Notes under the pieces: generated by a model
Told to the model about the DNA's origin: nothing
Databases searched by the model: none
Seen by the model: the letters and a program-made list of their open reading frames with translations, nothing else
Shown here: positions 24,527-32,519 of the stretch, in pieces
How the letters are laid out: the number at the start of each line of letters is the position of its first letter
Position numbering within the stretch: position 1 is the stretch's first letter
Program-made: the position numbers and the translations under genes
Origin: Gemmatimonadota bacterium
GTDB taxonomy: Bacteria; Gemmatimonadota; Gemmatimonadetes; Gemmatimonadales; GWC2-71-9
Assembly: GCA_016720805.1 (NCBI GenBank)
Contig: JADKJZ010000005.1
Span: 62,001-126,000, forward strand
Reading direction: 5' to 3'
Length of the DNA: 64,000 nt

Positions 24527-27500
24527 ATGACCAGCCAGGGGCAGTCAGCCCTCATCGACGCGATTCACGACATCGACGACATCGTCGCTGTCGCGGACGC
24601 GACGGGCGTGGTCGTGTACGCCAACCGACAGGCGATCGACCTGCTGCGACTCGTCCCCGGGGTCACGACGCTGTGGGACGCCGTGCCCGCGTCGATGGCG
24701 GCGCGCCTGCGCGACGTGGTCCGAGGCACGATCGCCGAACAATCGACCGTCGAGTTCACCGAGCGCATCGGCGTCCGGAATGACTGGTTCGACCTCCGTT
24801 TTCAGGCCCGCGGCGAGCGGGTGGTGATGATCGGCCGGGAAGCCAACGCCCGGGTGATTCGCGACCAGCTCACCGAATTCGAATCGCGTCTGACACGAAC
24901 GGGCGACCGGAGCGTTACCGCCGAGGAGCTCCTCGCGCGCGCGACTGCCGAATTCCGCTCCATGGCGGGCTGGGATGTCGGCGAGTCGTGGATGCTCATG
25001 GGCGGGCGCGAATGGAAGTTTATTGCGTCGGTGACGAGCGGTCGTCCGGGTTTGGCCGAGTTCCAGGCGGCGATGCGCGAGCAGCGATTCGAAATGGACT
25101 TCGGCTTGCCCGGCTTGGCCGCACGGACGCGGCATCCGGTCTACCTCGATGCGCTGACCCCGGAACATGGCTTCGTTCGCGACAACCTCGCGGCGGCGGC
25201 CGGGCTTGTTGCGGGACTGGCGGTTCCCCTCCTCAGCAACGGCAGCACCATCGCCATCCTCGTCTTCCTCCATGGCGAGTCGTTCGGCGATGATCCGTCG
25301 CGCGGACTGGTCGAGGCCTTTCTGCCACGACTCGCGGAGCTGATCGGGCATGCCCGTGAGCTCGAGATGGCCGACCACCTTTTCGAACTCTCGCTCGACG
25401 GACTCGTCGTGGCGGGCACCGACACCTACTTCCGACGCGTGAATCCGGCGTTCTGCGAGATGCTCGGTCGCACCGAGCACGAGCTGCTGAGCGTGCCGTG
25501 GGATCACTGGATTCATCCTGATGATCTGGCCGCCACAGAGGTCCAGAACCAGCGGCTGACACGTGGCCTGCGGACTGTCAGTCCCTTCGCGAATCGCTAT
25601 CGCCACGCCGATGGTGGCTGGCGATGGCTCGAGTGGGCGGTCTTTCCCGATGCCGCCCACGACCTCATCTACGGCACCGTCCGCGATGTGACCGAGAAGC
25701 GCCGGACCACCGAGATCGAGTCGTTGCATCGGGACGCCCTCGAGCATCTGGCCCGCCGTGCGCCGCTCGCCGAGATCCTGACCGACCTGGTTCGGTCCGC
25801 CGAAATCCTCGTCCCCGAGGCGGTCGGTTCGATCCTGTTGGTGCGCGACGGCCGCTTGTACGGGGGCGCGGCACCCAATCTCCCGGCTGCGTACATCAAA
25901 GCGCTGGAAGGGCAGGCGATCGGCCCCACTGCCGGCACCTGTGGCTCCGCCGCCTGGCGCGACGCCGTGGTCATCACCACCGACATCCAGCACGACCCGC
26001 TCTGGGACGAGTGGCGCGGACTGGCGGCCCAGCACGGCCTTGTGGCCTGCTGGTCGGTCCCGTTCCATACCGCCGACGGGGCCGTGGCCGGCACCGTGGC
26101 GATCTACCCCGACTCGACCCGCCCACCGACCACCATCCAACTCGCCATGATGGAGACCATCGCGCGACTCGCGTCGGTGGCGGTGGAGCACCGCCGCGTC
26201 GACGAGGAATTGCGGCTGCTGCAGGCGGCGATCGAGAACCTCAACGACATGGTGATGATCACCGAGGCCGGGCCGATGGACGAGCCCGGTTCGCGGATCC
26301 GATTCGTCAATCGAGCCTTCGAGCGCGTGACGGGGTGGCTCCGGAGCGATGTCATCGGCCGGTCACCGCGCTTTCTGCACGGCGACGTGACCGATCGGGC
26401 CACCCTGGACCGGGTGCGGACGGCGCTGGCGCAGTGGCAACCCGTGCGCGAGGAGCTGCAGAACGTTCGTCGCGACGGCACGCCGTTCTGGGTCGAGATG
26501 GACATTGCCCCCGTGGCGGACGCGACGGGATCATTCACCCACTGGGTGGCGGTCAATCGCGACATCACCGAGCGGCGGAATCTCGAGGAACAGCTGCGCG
26601 AATCGCAGAAGATGGAGGCGGTCGGTCGGCTCGCCGGCGGAATCGCCCACGACTTCAACAACATGCTGACGGCCATTTCCGGCTTCGCGGAGTTGCTCGC
26701 GCTGGACCTGCAGGACGCGACAGCCGAGGCCAAGTCGCACCTGCGGGAGATCGTGCGCGCCGCCACGCGCTCCGCGGAGCTGACGCGCAAACTGCTCGCC
26801 TTCTCGCGCAAGCAGCTCCTGCAACCGCGCACCATCGACCTCTCCGACGCGGTGCGCGAACTCAGCACACTGCTCGGGCGCATCGTCGGCGAATCGATCC
26901 ACCAGCGACTGCGGTTGGCCGACGAGCAGGTCTGTGTGACTGTCGACCCAGGTCAGCTCGAGCAGGTGCTGTTGAATCTGGTCGTCAACGCCAAGGATGC
27001 GATGCCGACCGGTGGCTCGCTGCAGATCGAGACCGCCGAGGTCGTGCTCACGGACGACTTCGCGGCGAGCCATGTCGGGATCCCGCCGGGGACCTACGGG
27101 ATGCTGGCGGTGACCGACACCGGCGTCGGCATTGATCCGGCGGTGCGGGCGCGGATCTTCGAGCCGTTCTTCACCACCAAGGCGGAGCACGGCGGTACCG
27201 GTCTTGGCCTCTCGACCGTGATCGGCATCGTGACCCAGAGCGGCGGCCATGTGGTCGTGGAGAGCGAGCTGGGCTCGGGGACGACCATGACGGTCTATTT
27301 CCCGCTGGTGGAGGCTCCGCCCACGCCGCAGGAGCCCGACGCGCCGCCCACCGCGGAGACCGGTTCTGGCACCATCCTCCTGGTGGAGGACGAGGAACTG
27401 CTCCGCTCGCTGGTGACGCGGATCTTCACGCGGGCCGGTTTCACTGTCTTGTCGGCGCCAGACGGCGAACAGGCGCTCGAGATAGCGGCGCAACACACCG

Positions 27501-27733
27501 GTCCGCTCGACTTGCTGCTGACCGACGTGGTGCTGCCGGGCATTAATGGACGGGTGGTGGCGGAGGGGGTGCACGCGCTCCGCCCGGACACGCTGGTCCT
27601 CTTCATGTCCGGATACACCGAGGACGCCATCGTCCATGATGGCGTCCTCGGCGGAGACATCAATTTTCTGGAGAAGCCATTCTCCCGGCAGGAGTTGCTG
27701 ACCAAGGTGATGGCAATGCTCGGCGCGCGCTGA
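24527..27733 (+). CDS. hybrid sensor histidine kinase/response regulator (PAS-GAF-PAS-GAF-PAS-HisKA-HATPase-REC)
   Basis: A 1068-residue soluble hybrid kinase. Domain order: PAS (~5-110), GAF (~130-280), PAS (~285-400, DGLVVAGTDTYFRRVNPAF), GAF (~415-560), PAS (~570-690), HisKA with the phospho-accepting His in GGIAHDFNNMLTAISGF (~700-765), HATPase with N-box LLNLVVNAKDAM and G-box TGLGLSTVIGIV, and a C-terminal receiver (~945-1065) with the Asp in LLLTDVVLPG. There is no transmembrane segment, so it senses an internal signal. The frame opens at TTG 24488, but the ATG at 24527 is the natural start. No cognate regulator is adjacent. Confidence 0.93.
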   Translation: MTSQGQSALIDAIHDIDDIVAVADATGVVVYANRQAIDLLRLVPGVTTLWDAVPASMAARLRDVVRGTIAEQSTVEFTERIGVRNDWFDLRFQARGERVVMIGREANARVIRDQLTEFESRLTRTGDRSVTAEELLARATAEFRSMAGWDVGESWMLMGGREWKFIASVTSGRPGLAEFQAAMREQRFEMDFGLPGLAARTRHPVYLDALTPEHGFVRDNLAAAAGLVAGLAVPLLSNGSTIAILVFLHGESFGDDPSRGLVEAFLPRLAELIGHARELEMADHLFELSLDGLVVAGTDTYFRRVNPAFCEMLGRTEHELLSVPWDHWIHPDDLAATEVQNQRLTRGLRTVSPFANRYRHADGGWRWLEWAVFPDAAHDLIYGTVRDVTEKRRTTEIESLHRDALEHLARRAPLAEILTDLVRSAEILVPEAVGSILLVRDGRLYGGAAPNLPAAYIKALEGQAIGPTAGTCGSAAWRDAVVITTDIQHDPLWDEWRGLAAQHGLVACWSVPFHTADGAVAGTVAIYPDSTRPPTTIQLAMMETIARLASVAVEHRRVDEELRLLQAAIENLNDMVMITEAGPMDEPGSRIRFVNRAFERVTGWLRSDVIGRSPRFLHGDVTDRATLDRVRTALAQWQPVREELQNVRRDGTPFWVEMDIAPVADATGSFTHWVAVNRDITERRNLEEQLRESQKMEAVGRLAGGIAHDFNNMLTAISGFAELLALDLQDATAEAKSHLREIVRAATRSAELTRKLLAFSRKQLLQPRTIDLSDAVRELSTLLGRIVGESIHQRLRLADEQVCVTVDPGQLEQVLLNLVVNAKDAMPTGGSLQIETAEVVLTDDFAASHVGIPPGTYGMLAVTDTGVGIDPAVRARIFEPFFTTKAEHGGTGLGLSTVIGIVTQSGGHVVVESELGSGTTMTVYFPLVEAPPTPQEPDAPPTAETGSGTILLVEDEELLRSLVTRIFTRAGFTVLSAPDGEQALEIAAQHTGPLDLLLTDVVLPGINGRVVAEGVHALRPDTLVLFMSGYTEDAIVHDGVLGGDINFLEKPFSRQELLTKVMAMLGAR

Positions 27734-27736
27734 GCG

Positions 27737-28603
27737 CTAGTGCAGTTCGCCGCGGCGCCGCTTCGCCGCCTCGTCGAGGAAGCGACGCTCGTCGGCACTG
27801 AGCGCATCGATGCCGGCCGCGCTGATCTTGTCGAGCAGTCGATCCATTTCCATCCGCTCATCCATCACCGGATCGCGCACCGGCGCACTCGGCGCCCGCT
27901 CCGCCAATCGCTCGCGCCGCGGCGCCGTCCCGCCGGTGCCGATTTCGGCGGCCGGCGCAGCGACCGGGACGCGCGTCCGCGGCGGCGCGATGTGCGGTGG
28001 CTCGAAGGACTTCCCGCCGCCCTGAATCACGAAGAAGAGCCAACCGCAGAGCAGTCCGCCGAGGTGGGCCACATGCGCCACGCCGTCGCTCCCCATCAGC
28101 GCGCCGAACAGGTCGAGCCCTGCCATGATCGCCACCAGCGTCCGCGCCTTGATCGGCATCGGCAGTGGGAAGACATAGAGCTTGGCATCGGGATGGAACT
28201 TCGCGAACGCGAACGCCACGCCGAGCACCGCGCCCGACGCGCCGATGAAGGGGTAGATGAACGACGGCGCGACGGTCCAGAGCAGCAGCGAGGTGATCGC
28301 CGCGCCGAGGCCGCAATAGAGATAGAAGAAGAGGAAGGCGGTGCTGCCGAGGCGCCGCTCGACCGGTGGGCCGAAGACGAAGAGGGCAATCGAATTGCCG
28401 ACCAGGTGGAAGAGCCCGCCATGCACGAACATGTAGGTGACGAAGGTCCACGGCCGCGCCAAGGCCCGCGCCGGATCGAAGGTCACCAGGTCGAGCAGGA
28501 CCTCCGACGGAAAGAGCGTCTGCTGCAACAGCAACACCACGGCGTTGATCGCGATCAGGCGACCAACCCAGGGGGTGATGCGGTCTTGCAGGGCAGTGCT
28601 CAT
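27737..28603 (-). CDS. rhomboid family intramembrane serine protease
   Basis: A 288-residue protein with about six transmembrane helices. The nucleophile Ser is in GASGA (S123), the general-base His is in HVAHLGG (H177 or H180), and HGGLFHLVGN gives the HxxxN-type motif (H66-N70). It cleaves membrane proteins within the bilayer. The ~90-residue cytoplasmic C-terminal tail, rich in Pro/Arg and ending in EERRFLDEAAKRRRG-like sequence, is unusual for a minimal rhomboid and may serve regulation. It faces the kinase gene with a 3-bp gap. Confidence 0.9.
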   Translation of the reverse strand: MSTALQDRITPWVGRLIAINAVVLLLQQTLFPSEVLLDLVTFDPARALARPWTFVTYMFVHGGLFHLVGNSIALFVFGPPVERRLGSTAFLFFYLYCGLGAAITSLLLWTVAPSFIYPFIGASGAVLGVAFAFAKFHPDAKLYVFPLPMPIKARTLVAIMAGLDLFGALMGSDGVAHVAHLGGLLCGWLFFVIQGGGKSFEPPHIAPPRTRVPVAAPAAEIGTGGTAPRRERLAERAPSAPVRDPVMDERMEMDRLLDKISAAGIDALSADERRFLDEAAKRRRGELH

Positions 28604-28624
28604 GCGTCGGGTTCCGGTGGGTAG

Positions 28625-28710
28625 AGTCGTTAGTCGTTAGTCATTAGTCGTTAGGACATGCACGCCCCACAACCAACAACCAACAACTAACGACTAACGA
28701 CTAACGACTA
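28625..28710. repeat. CGTTAGT heptamer stem-loop between rhomboid gene and ddl
   Basis: The left arm 28625-28654 is four tandem AGTCGTT-phase heptamers, one with a CATTAG variant. The right arm 28681-28710 is CTAACGA heptamers, and the middle carries AACCAAC heptamers. Its 3' edge covers the last bases of ddl (stop at 28708). Confidence 0.75.
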
Positions 28711-29712
28711 CCTACGACAAATCCTCTCACACAGTTCCGCGAACCCGATCCCCGCCGCCTTCGCCGACTGCGGCAGCAGCGAGGTGGCGGTCATCCCCGG
28801 CAGGGTATTGGCCTCGAGGCAGAAGAGGCGGCCTTCGGCTGTGAGCCGGAAGTCGACCCGGGAATAGCCCCGCAGTTTCAGTGCCTGATGGGCCAGGAGG
28901 CCGAGTCGCTGGGCCTCGCGGGTGACCGTTTCTGGAATATCGGCCGGAAAGATCTCCTCCGACATCCCTGGCGTGTATTTGCACTCGTAGTCGAACAACT
29001 CGTGCTTCGGGATGATCTCGCCGACGGCGAGCGCCTCGTCGCCCAGGATGCCGACGGTCAGTTCCCGGCCCGGGACGAAGGCCTCCAGCATGACCTCGTC
29101 GTCATGGCGCGCCGCCTCCGCAATGGCGGGGACGAGTTCGGCCACCTCGCGCACCACGCTCAATCCGACCGTCGACCCCTGCTTGCTCGGCTTCACCACC
29201 AGCGGGAGGCCCAGCGAGGCGACGGCCTCGGTCAGGTCGGTCGGGGCCATCCGCCAGGCGGCGGTGGGGACCCCGGCAGTCTCGAAGAGTCGCTTCGCGA
29301 CGTCCTTGTCCATCGCCAACCCCGAGGCAAGCGGCCCGGAACCGGTGTAGGGGATTCCGGCCACTTCGAGCAGGTGCTGGATGGTGCCGTCCTCGCCGCG
29401 CCCGCCATGCAGGGCGAGGAAGACGACGTCGGCTTGCCGGATCAGCGGTTCATCGAGCAGTCCGGCGAAGAGCACCCTGCGCTCCTCGGCTTCGAGCGCA
29501 CCGACGTCGGGTGGCTCGGTGCCGACCCGGCCTCCCAGGACCCGTGCCTCGGCCGTGGCATCGAGGACGCCCTCGATCGTGTCGGCGACATGGACGACGT
29601 GCCCTCGCGAGCGCAACGCGGTCACCACCTGAGCTGCCGAGGCGATGGCGACGTCGCGCTCGGCGGAGGAACCGCCCGTGAGGACGAGAATGCGCAGTGG
29701 GGAAGCGGTCAT
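28708..29712 (-). CDS. ddl: D-alanine--D-alanine ligase
   Basis: A 334-residue ATP-grasp ligase that forms the D-Ala-D-Ala end of peptidoglycan precursors. Landmarks are the N-terminal RILVLTGGSSAERDVAIASA, FLALHGGRGEDGTIQHLLEVAGIPYTGSG, the ATP-binding LPLVVKPSKQGSTVGLSVV, EAFVPGRELTVGIL, and the metal/phosphate site FRLTAEGRLFCLEANTLPGMT. The open frame runs further upstream, but the ATG at 29712 gives the correct N-terminus and has TACAAT 10 nt before it. Length is normal. Confidence 0.95.
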   Translation of the reverse strand: MTASPLRILVLTGGSSAERDVAIASAAQVVTALRSRGHVVHVADTIEGVLDATAEARVLGGRVGTEPPDVGALEAEERRVLFAGLLDEPLIRQADVVFLALHGGRGEDGTIQHLLEVAGIPYTGSGPLASGLAMDKDVAKRLFETAGVPTAAWRMAPTDLTEAVASLGLPLVVKPSKQGSTVGLSVVREVAELVPAIAEAARHDDEVMLEAFVPGRELTVGILGDEALAVGEIIPKHELFDYECKYTPGMSEEIFPADIPETVTREAQRLGLLAHQALKLRGYSRVDFRLTAEGRLFCLEANTLPGMTATSLLPQSAKAAGIGFAELCERICRR

Positions 29713-29776
29713 CGCTGGATTGTACCCCGACAGCGGAGATTTGACCAACCAGCGAGGACCGCGTCGATTGGCGACC

Positions 29777-30244
29777 TCAGCGCTCGAAGAACGGGGGTGG
29801 TTCGATCCCGAGGGCGCGGAGATAGACGTAGCCCTGCGCGCGGTGGTGGATCTCGTTGTCGATGCCGTAGAGCAGCAGGTAGTAGACCGAGCCAGGGTAC
29901 TGACCGAAGGCCACCCGATGCTCCTGGAAGCGCTCAAGCGGGATCTGCGGGAAGAAGGCGTCGAGGGTGGCGGTGTCGGCGTCCCAGAGGGCAAGCAGTT
30001 CGGCCTTCGTGGGTTGCCCCTCGGCGGACGATCCGACCCAGTCGCCGGTGACGATCCCCTTGAGCATCGGCGCGCCGATCATCAGCATCTCCATCACCAG
30101 GGCGCCGAAGGGGCGCATGCCGCCGACGGAGAAGCTCCAGAGCTGCTCCTCGGGAAACGCCTCGAGGACGCGGCGAGTGAGGCGGCGGTGCCCCTGCCAG
30201 TGCTCAAGGAGCTGGTCGGGGGAGATCACGTGGGGTTCGGACAT
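29777..30244 (-). CDS. DinB family protein
   Basis: A 155-residue four-helix-bundle protein of the DinB/YfiT superfamily. Candidate metal-binding His residues are in LEHWQGHRRL near the N-terminus and NEIHHRAQGYVYLRALG near the C-terminus, the usual helix-1/helix-4 positions. The latter motif is typical of the family. Members include thiol-S-transferases and stress proteins of unknown role. Two more DinB proteins occur at 52.4-53.4 kb. Confidence 0.85.
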   Translation of the reverse strand: MSEPHVISPDQLLEHWQGHRRLTRRVLEAFPEEQLWSFSVGGMRPFGALVMEMLMIGAPMLKGIVTGDWVGSSAEGQPTKAELLALWDADTATLDAFFPQIPLERFQEHRVAFGQYPGSVYYLLLYGIDNEIHHRAQGYVYLRALGIEPPPFFER

Positions 30245-30383
30245 GGTCTGGCCTCGATCGCGAAGGGTGATACTTCGGGGTTTGTTCGGTGGTTGAAATC
30301 TTACGGCCAGATCGGGAGACGCGCAACCGGGGCAGGGAGGCTCTGACTATGTTGCCTCCCGTCACTCATCCATCGAGGCCACC

Positions 30384-30944
30384 GTGCGCATCGTGAAGGG
30401 GAAATTCGCCGGTCGCCACCTGACCTCGCCGGCCGATCAGCGGGTCCGCCCCACCAAGGAGGTGGTGCGCGACGCGCTGCTCACGATGCTGGAACCCGAG
30501 TTGAAGGGGATCCGGGTGCTCGATCTCTTCGCGGGGACCGGTGCCTTGGGGCTCGAGGCCATCTCGCGTGGCGCCAAGAGCTGCGACTTCGTCGAGTTCC
30601 GCCCGGCGTCGTTGCACGCGCTCAAGGCCAACGTGGCGGCACTGCATCTCCTCGACCGCACCCGGATCTTCAAGAAGGACGCAGTACCCTGGACCGCGAT
30701 GCTTGAGGCCGATCGCTACGACCTGGCCTTCGTCGACCCGCCGTACGAATCGAAGGTCCTCGACCGCATCCTCGACATGTGGCGCGCCAAGCCGTTCGCG
30801 CGGCTGCTGGCGGTGGAGCACGCCACGAGCCACGCGATCCCGAACGGGTCGCGGCGAAAAGTGTTTGGGGATTGCACGGTGACGATCTACAAAGCAGCGA
30901 ACAGCGAAAAGCGATCGGCGAACAGCGAACCCACACCCGCCTAA
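30384..30944 (+). CDS. rsmD: 16S rRNA (guanine(966)-N(2))-methyltransferase
   Basis: A 186-residue SAM-dependent methyltransferase that modifies helix 31 of 16S rRNA. Motif I is VLDLFAGTGALGLEAISRGA and motif IV is LAFVDPPYE; the start MRIVKGKFAGRHL is typical. The start is GTG at 30384, and TATGTT 30 nt upstream may be its -10. The last ~17 residues (from about 170) are read from the left arm of the next heptamer hairpin and give repetitive AANSEKRSANSE residues, so the natural enzyme end was extended by repeat sequence. Confidence 0.92.
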   Translation: MRIVKGKFAGRHLTSPADQRVRPTKEVVRDALLTMLEPELKGIRVLDLFAGTGALGLEAISRGAKSCDFVEFRPASLHALKANVAALHLLDRTRIFKKDAVPWTAMLEADRYDLAFVDPPYESKVLDRILDMWRAKPFARLLAVEHATSHAIPNGSRRKVFGDCTVTIYKAANSEKRSANSEPTPA

Positions 30945-30978
30945 CGCGCGGTTCGCTGTTCGCTGGTCGCCGTTCGCT
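30893..30978. repeat. GAACAGC-type heptamer stem-loop between rsmD and the cystathionine beta-synthase gene
   Basis: The left arm (30893-30930) is five heptamers of the type nnAGCGA. The right arm (30951-30978) is TCGCTGT/TCGCCGT heptamers. The left arm is translated as the RsmD tail, and the right arm touches the stop of the facing gene. Confidence 0.75.
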
Positions 30979-32365
30979 ACCTCCCGATCATCAACTGCAA
31001 CACATCATACCGACTCACAATGCCCACCAGCGCGTTGCCGTCGCGGACCAGCGCCGCCGGTGATTCGCGCGTGAGCATCGGCGCGAGCCGGTCCACCGGG
31101 AGCGAGAGCTCGACCTCGGGGTAGGGCTCCTCCATCACTTCGCGCACCGGACGATCGAGCAGGGTCGGTTGCTCGAGGGCCTTCGTCATCAGCGTGCCCT
31201 CGTTGAGCGCGCCAATGCAGCGACCATCCTCGATCACCGGAATCTGCGAGACATCCCAGGTGTGCATCAGGTTCACCGCCTGGCGTACCTGCGCCGACGG
31301 CGCGAGCTGCACCAGTGTGGGATGGGAGCCGCCGCGCTTGGCGAGGAGGTCGCCCACGGTCGGCTTCACCGTCTCGAGCAGCTGGTTCTCCTGCAGCCAT
31401 TCGTCGTTGAACACCTTGCTCAGGTAGCGCTCGCCGGTGTCACAGAGAATGGTGACGATGCACGCCGTCGGGTCGTTGAGTTCGCGCGCCAACTGCAGCG
31501 AGAGATGCACGTTCACGCCCGCCGACCCGCCGACGAGGATGCCTTCCTCGCGCGCGAGGCGACGCGCCATCGCCATCGCATCGCGGTCGCTGCACTGGCG
31601 GAACTCATCGATCAGGTCCCACCACACCGTCGTCGGCGCCTTGTCGCCACCGATCCCCTCGACCTTGTACGGCGCGCCGTCGGTGCCGATGCTGCGGGTG
31701 CGATGGTAGCCAGCGTAGAGCGAGCCGACCGGGTCGCCGGCGATGATGCGGATCGCGGGGTTCTGTTCCTTCAGGTACTTGGCGATACCGCTCACCGTGC
31801 CGCCCGTTCCCGCGCCCGCCACCACGTGCGTCACCTTGCCGCCAGTCTGCGCCCAGATCTCCGGACCGGTGGTGGCGTAGTGCGCCTCGGGATTGACCTG
31901 GTTGTAGAACTGGTTGGCGAGGATCGCGCCCGGCGTGTCATGGGTGATCTGCTTCGCCTTCATGACGTAGTTCTCGGGATGATCGGGCGGCACCGCCGTC
32001 GGCGTGATGACCACCTCGGCGCCATACGCCTTGAGCAGCCGCACCTTTTCCTGCGACATCTTGTCGGGCATCGTGAAGATGCAGCGATACCCCTTCAGCG
32101 CGGCCGCGATGGCGAGGCCGACGCCGGTGTTGCCGCTGGTCCCCTCGACGACCGTCCCACCCGGCTTGAGGGTGCCGTCGCGCTCCGCCGCCTCGATGAT
32201 GGCGAGGCCGATCCGGTCCTTCACCGAACCACCCGGATTGACGTACTCCGCCTTGCCGAAGACGGGCGTACGGAGGTCGCGACCAACCCGGCCCAGCCGA
32301 ATCAGCGGGGTCTGGCCGATGGTGTCGAGGACGGAATCGTACGGGAAGGGATGGGGTGTATGCAT
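30977..32365 (-). CDS. cbs: cystathionine beta-synthase (PLP fold plus CBS domain pair)
   Basis: A 462-residue PLP enzyme. PLP-anchoring Lys is in NPGGSVKDRIG (K49), the substrate loop is EGTSGNTG (75-81), and the phosphate-binding loop is GAGTGGTVSG. Residues ~335-462 form two CBS modules (VNLMHTWDVSQIPVIEDG and PLDRLAPMLTRESPAALVRDG type). The CBS pair points to cystathionine beta-synthase in transsulfuration, making cystathionine from serine and homocysteine; a cysteine synthase role cannot be excluded. The ATG at 32365 is chosen, since sequence upstream is repeat. Confidence 0.88.
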   Translation of the reverse strand: MHTPHPFPYDSVLDTIGQTPLIRLGRVGRDLRTPVFGKAEYVNPGGSVKDRIGLAIIEAAERDGTLKPGGTVVEGTSGNTGVGLAIAAALKGYRCIFTMPDKMSQEKVRLLKAYGAEVVITPTAVPPDHPENYVMKAKQITHDTPGAILANQFYNQVNPEAHYATTGPEIWAQTGGKVTHVVAGAGTGGTVSGIAKYLKEQNPAIRIIAGDPVGSLYAGYHRTRSIGTDGAPYKVEGIGGDKAPTTVWWDLIDEFRQCSDRDAMAMARRLAREEGILVGGSAGVNVHLSLQLARELNDPTACIVTILCDTGERYLSKVFNDEWLQENQLLETVKPTVGDLLAKRGGSHPTLVQLAPSAQVRQAVNLMHTWDVSQIPVIEDGRCIGALNEGTLMTKALEQPTLLDRPVREVMEEPYPEVELSLPVDRLAPMLTRESPAALVRDGNALVGIVSRYDVLQLMIGR

Positions 32366-32377
32366 GCGGAAAACTAC

Positions 32378-32510
32378 AGCGAACGGCGAGCCGCGAACAG
32401 CGATCTGGGATCTGCGGGCGGCGCGCCGGTGTCCCCGTGCGTAAGGGCGACGCATGCGTCGCCCTCCGCACCTCTCGCGATCCTCGGGCAGGGCGACGCA
32501 TGCGTCGCCC
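32378..32510. repeat. mixed repeat block: GAACAGC heptamers plus two 20-bp palindromes
   Basis: Heptamers of the ACGGCGA/ACAGCGA type span about 32378-32407. Two perfect copies of the ACGCATGCGT palindrome follow at 32445-32464 and 32491-32510, the second with the CCCCTACA flank. The block lies between two minus-strand genes. Confidence 0.75.
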
Positions 32511-32519
32511 CTACATGCC

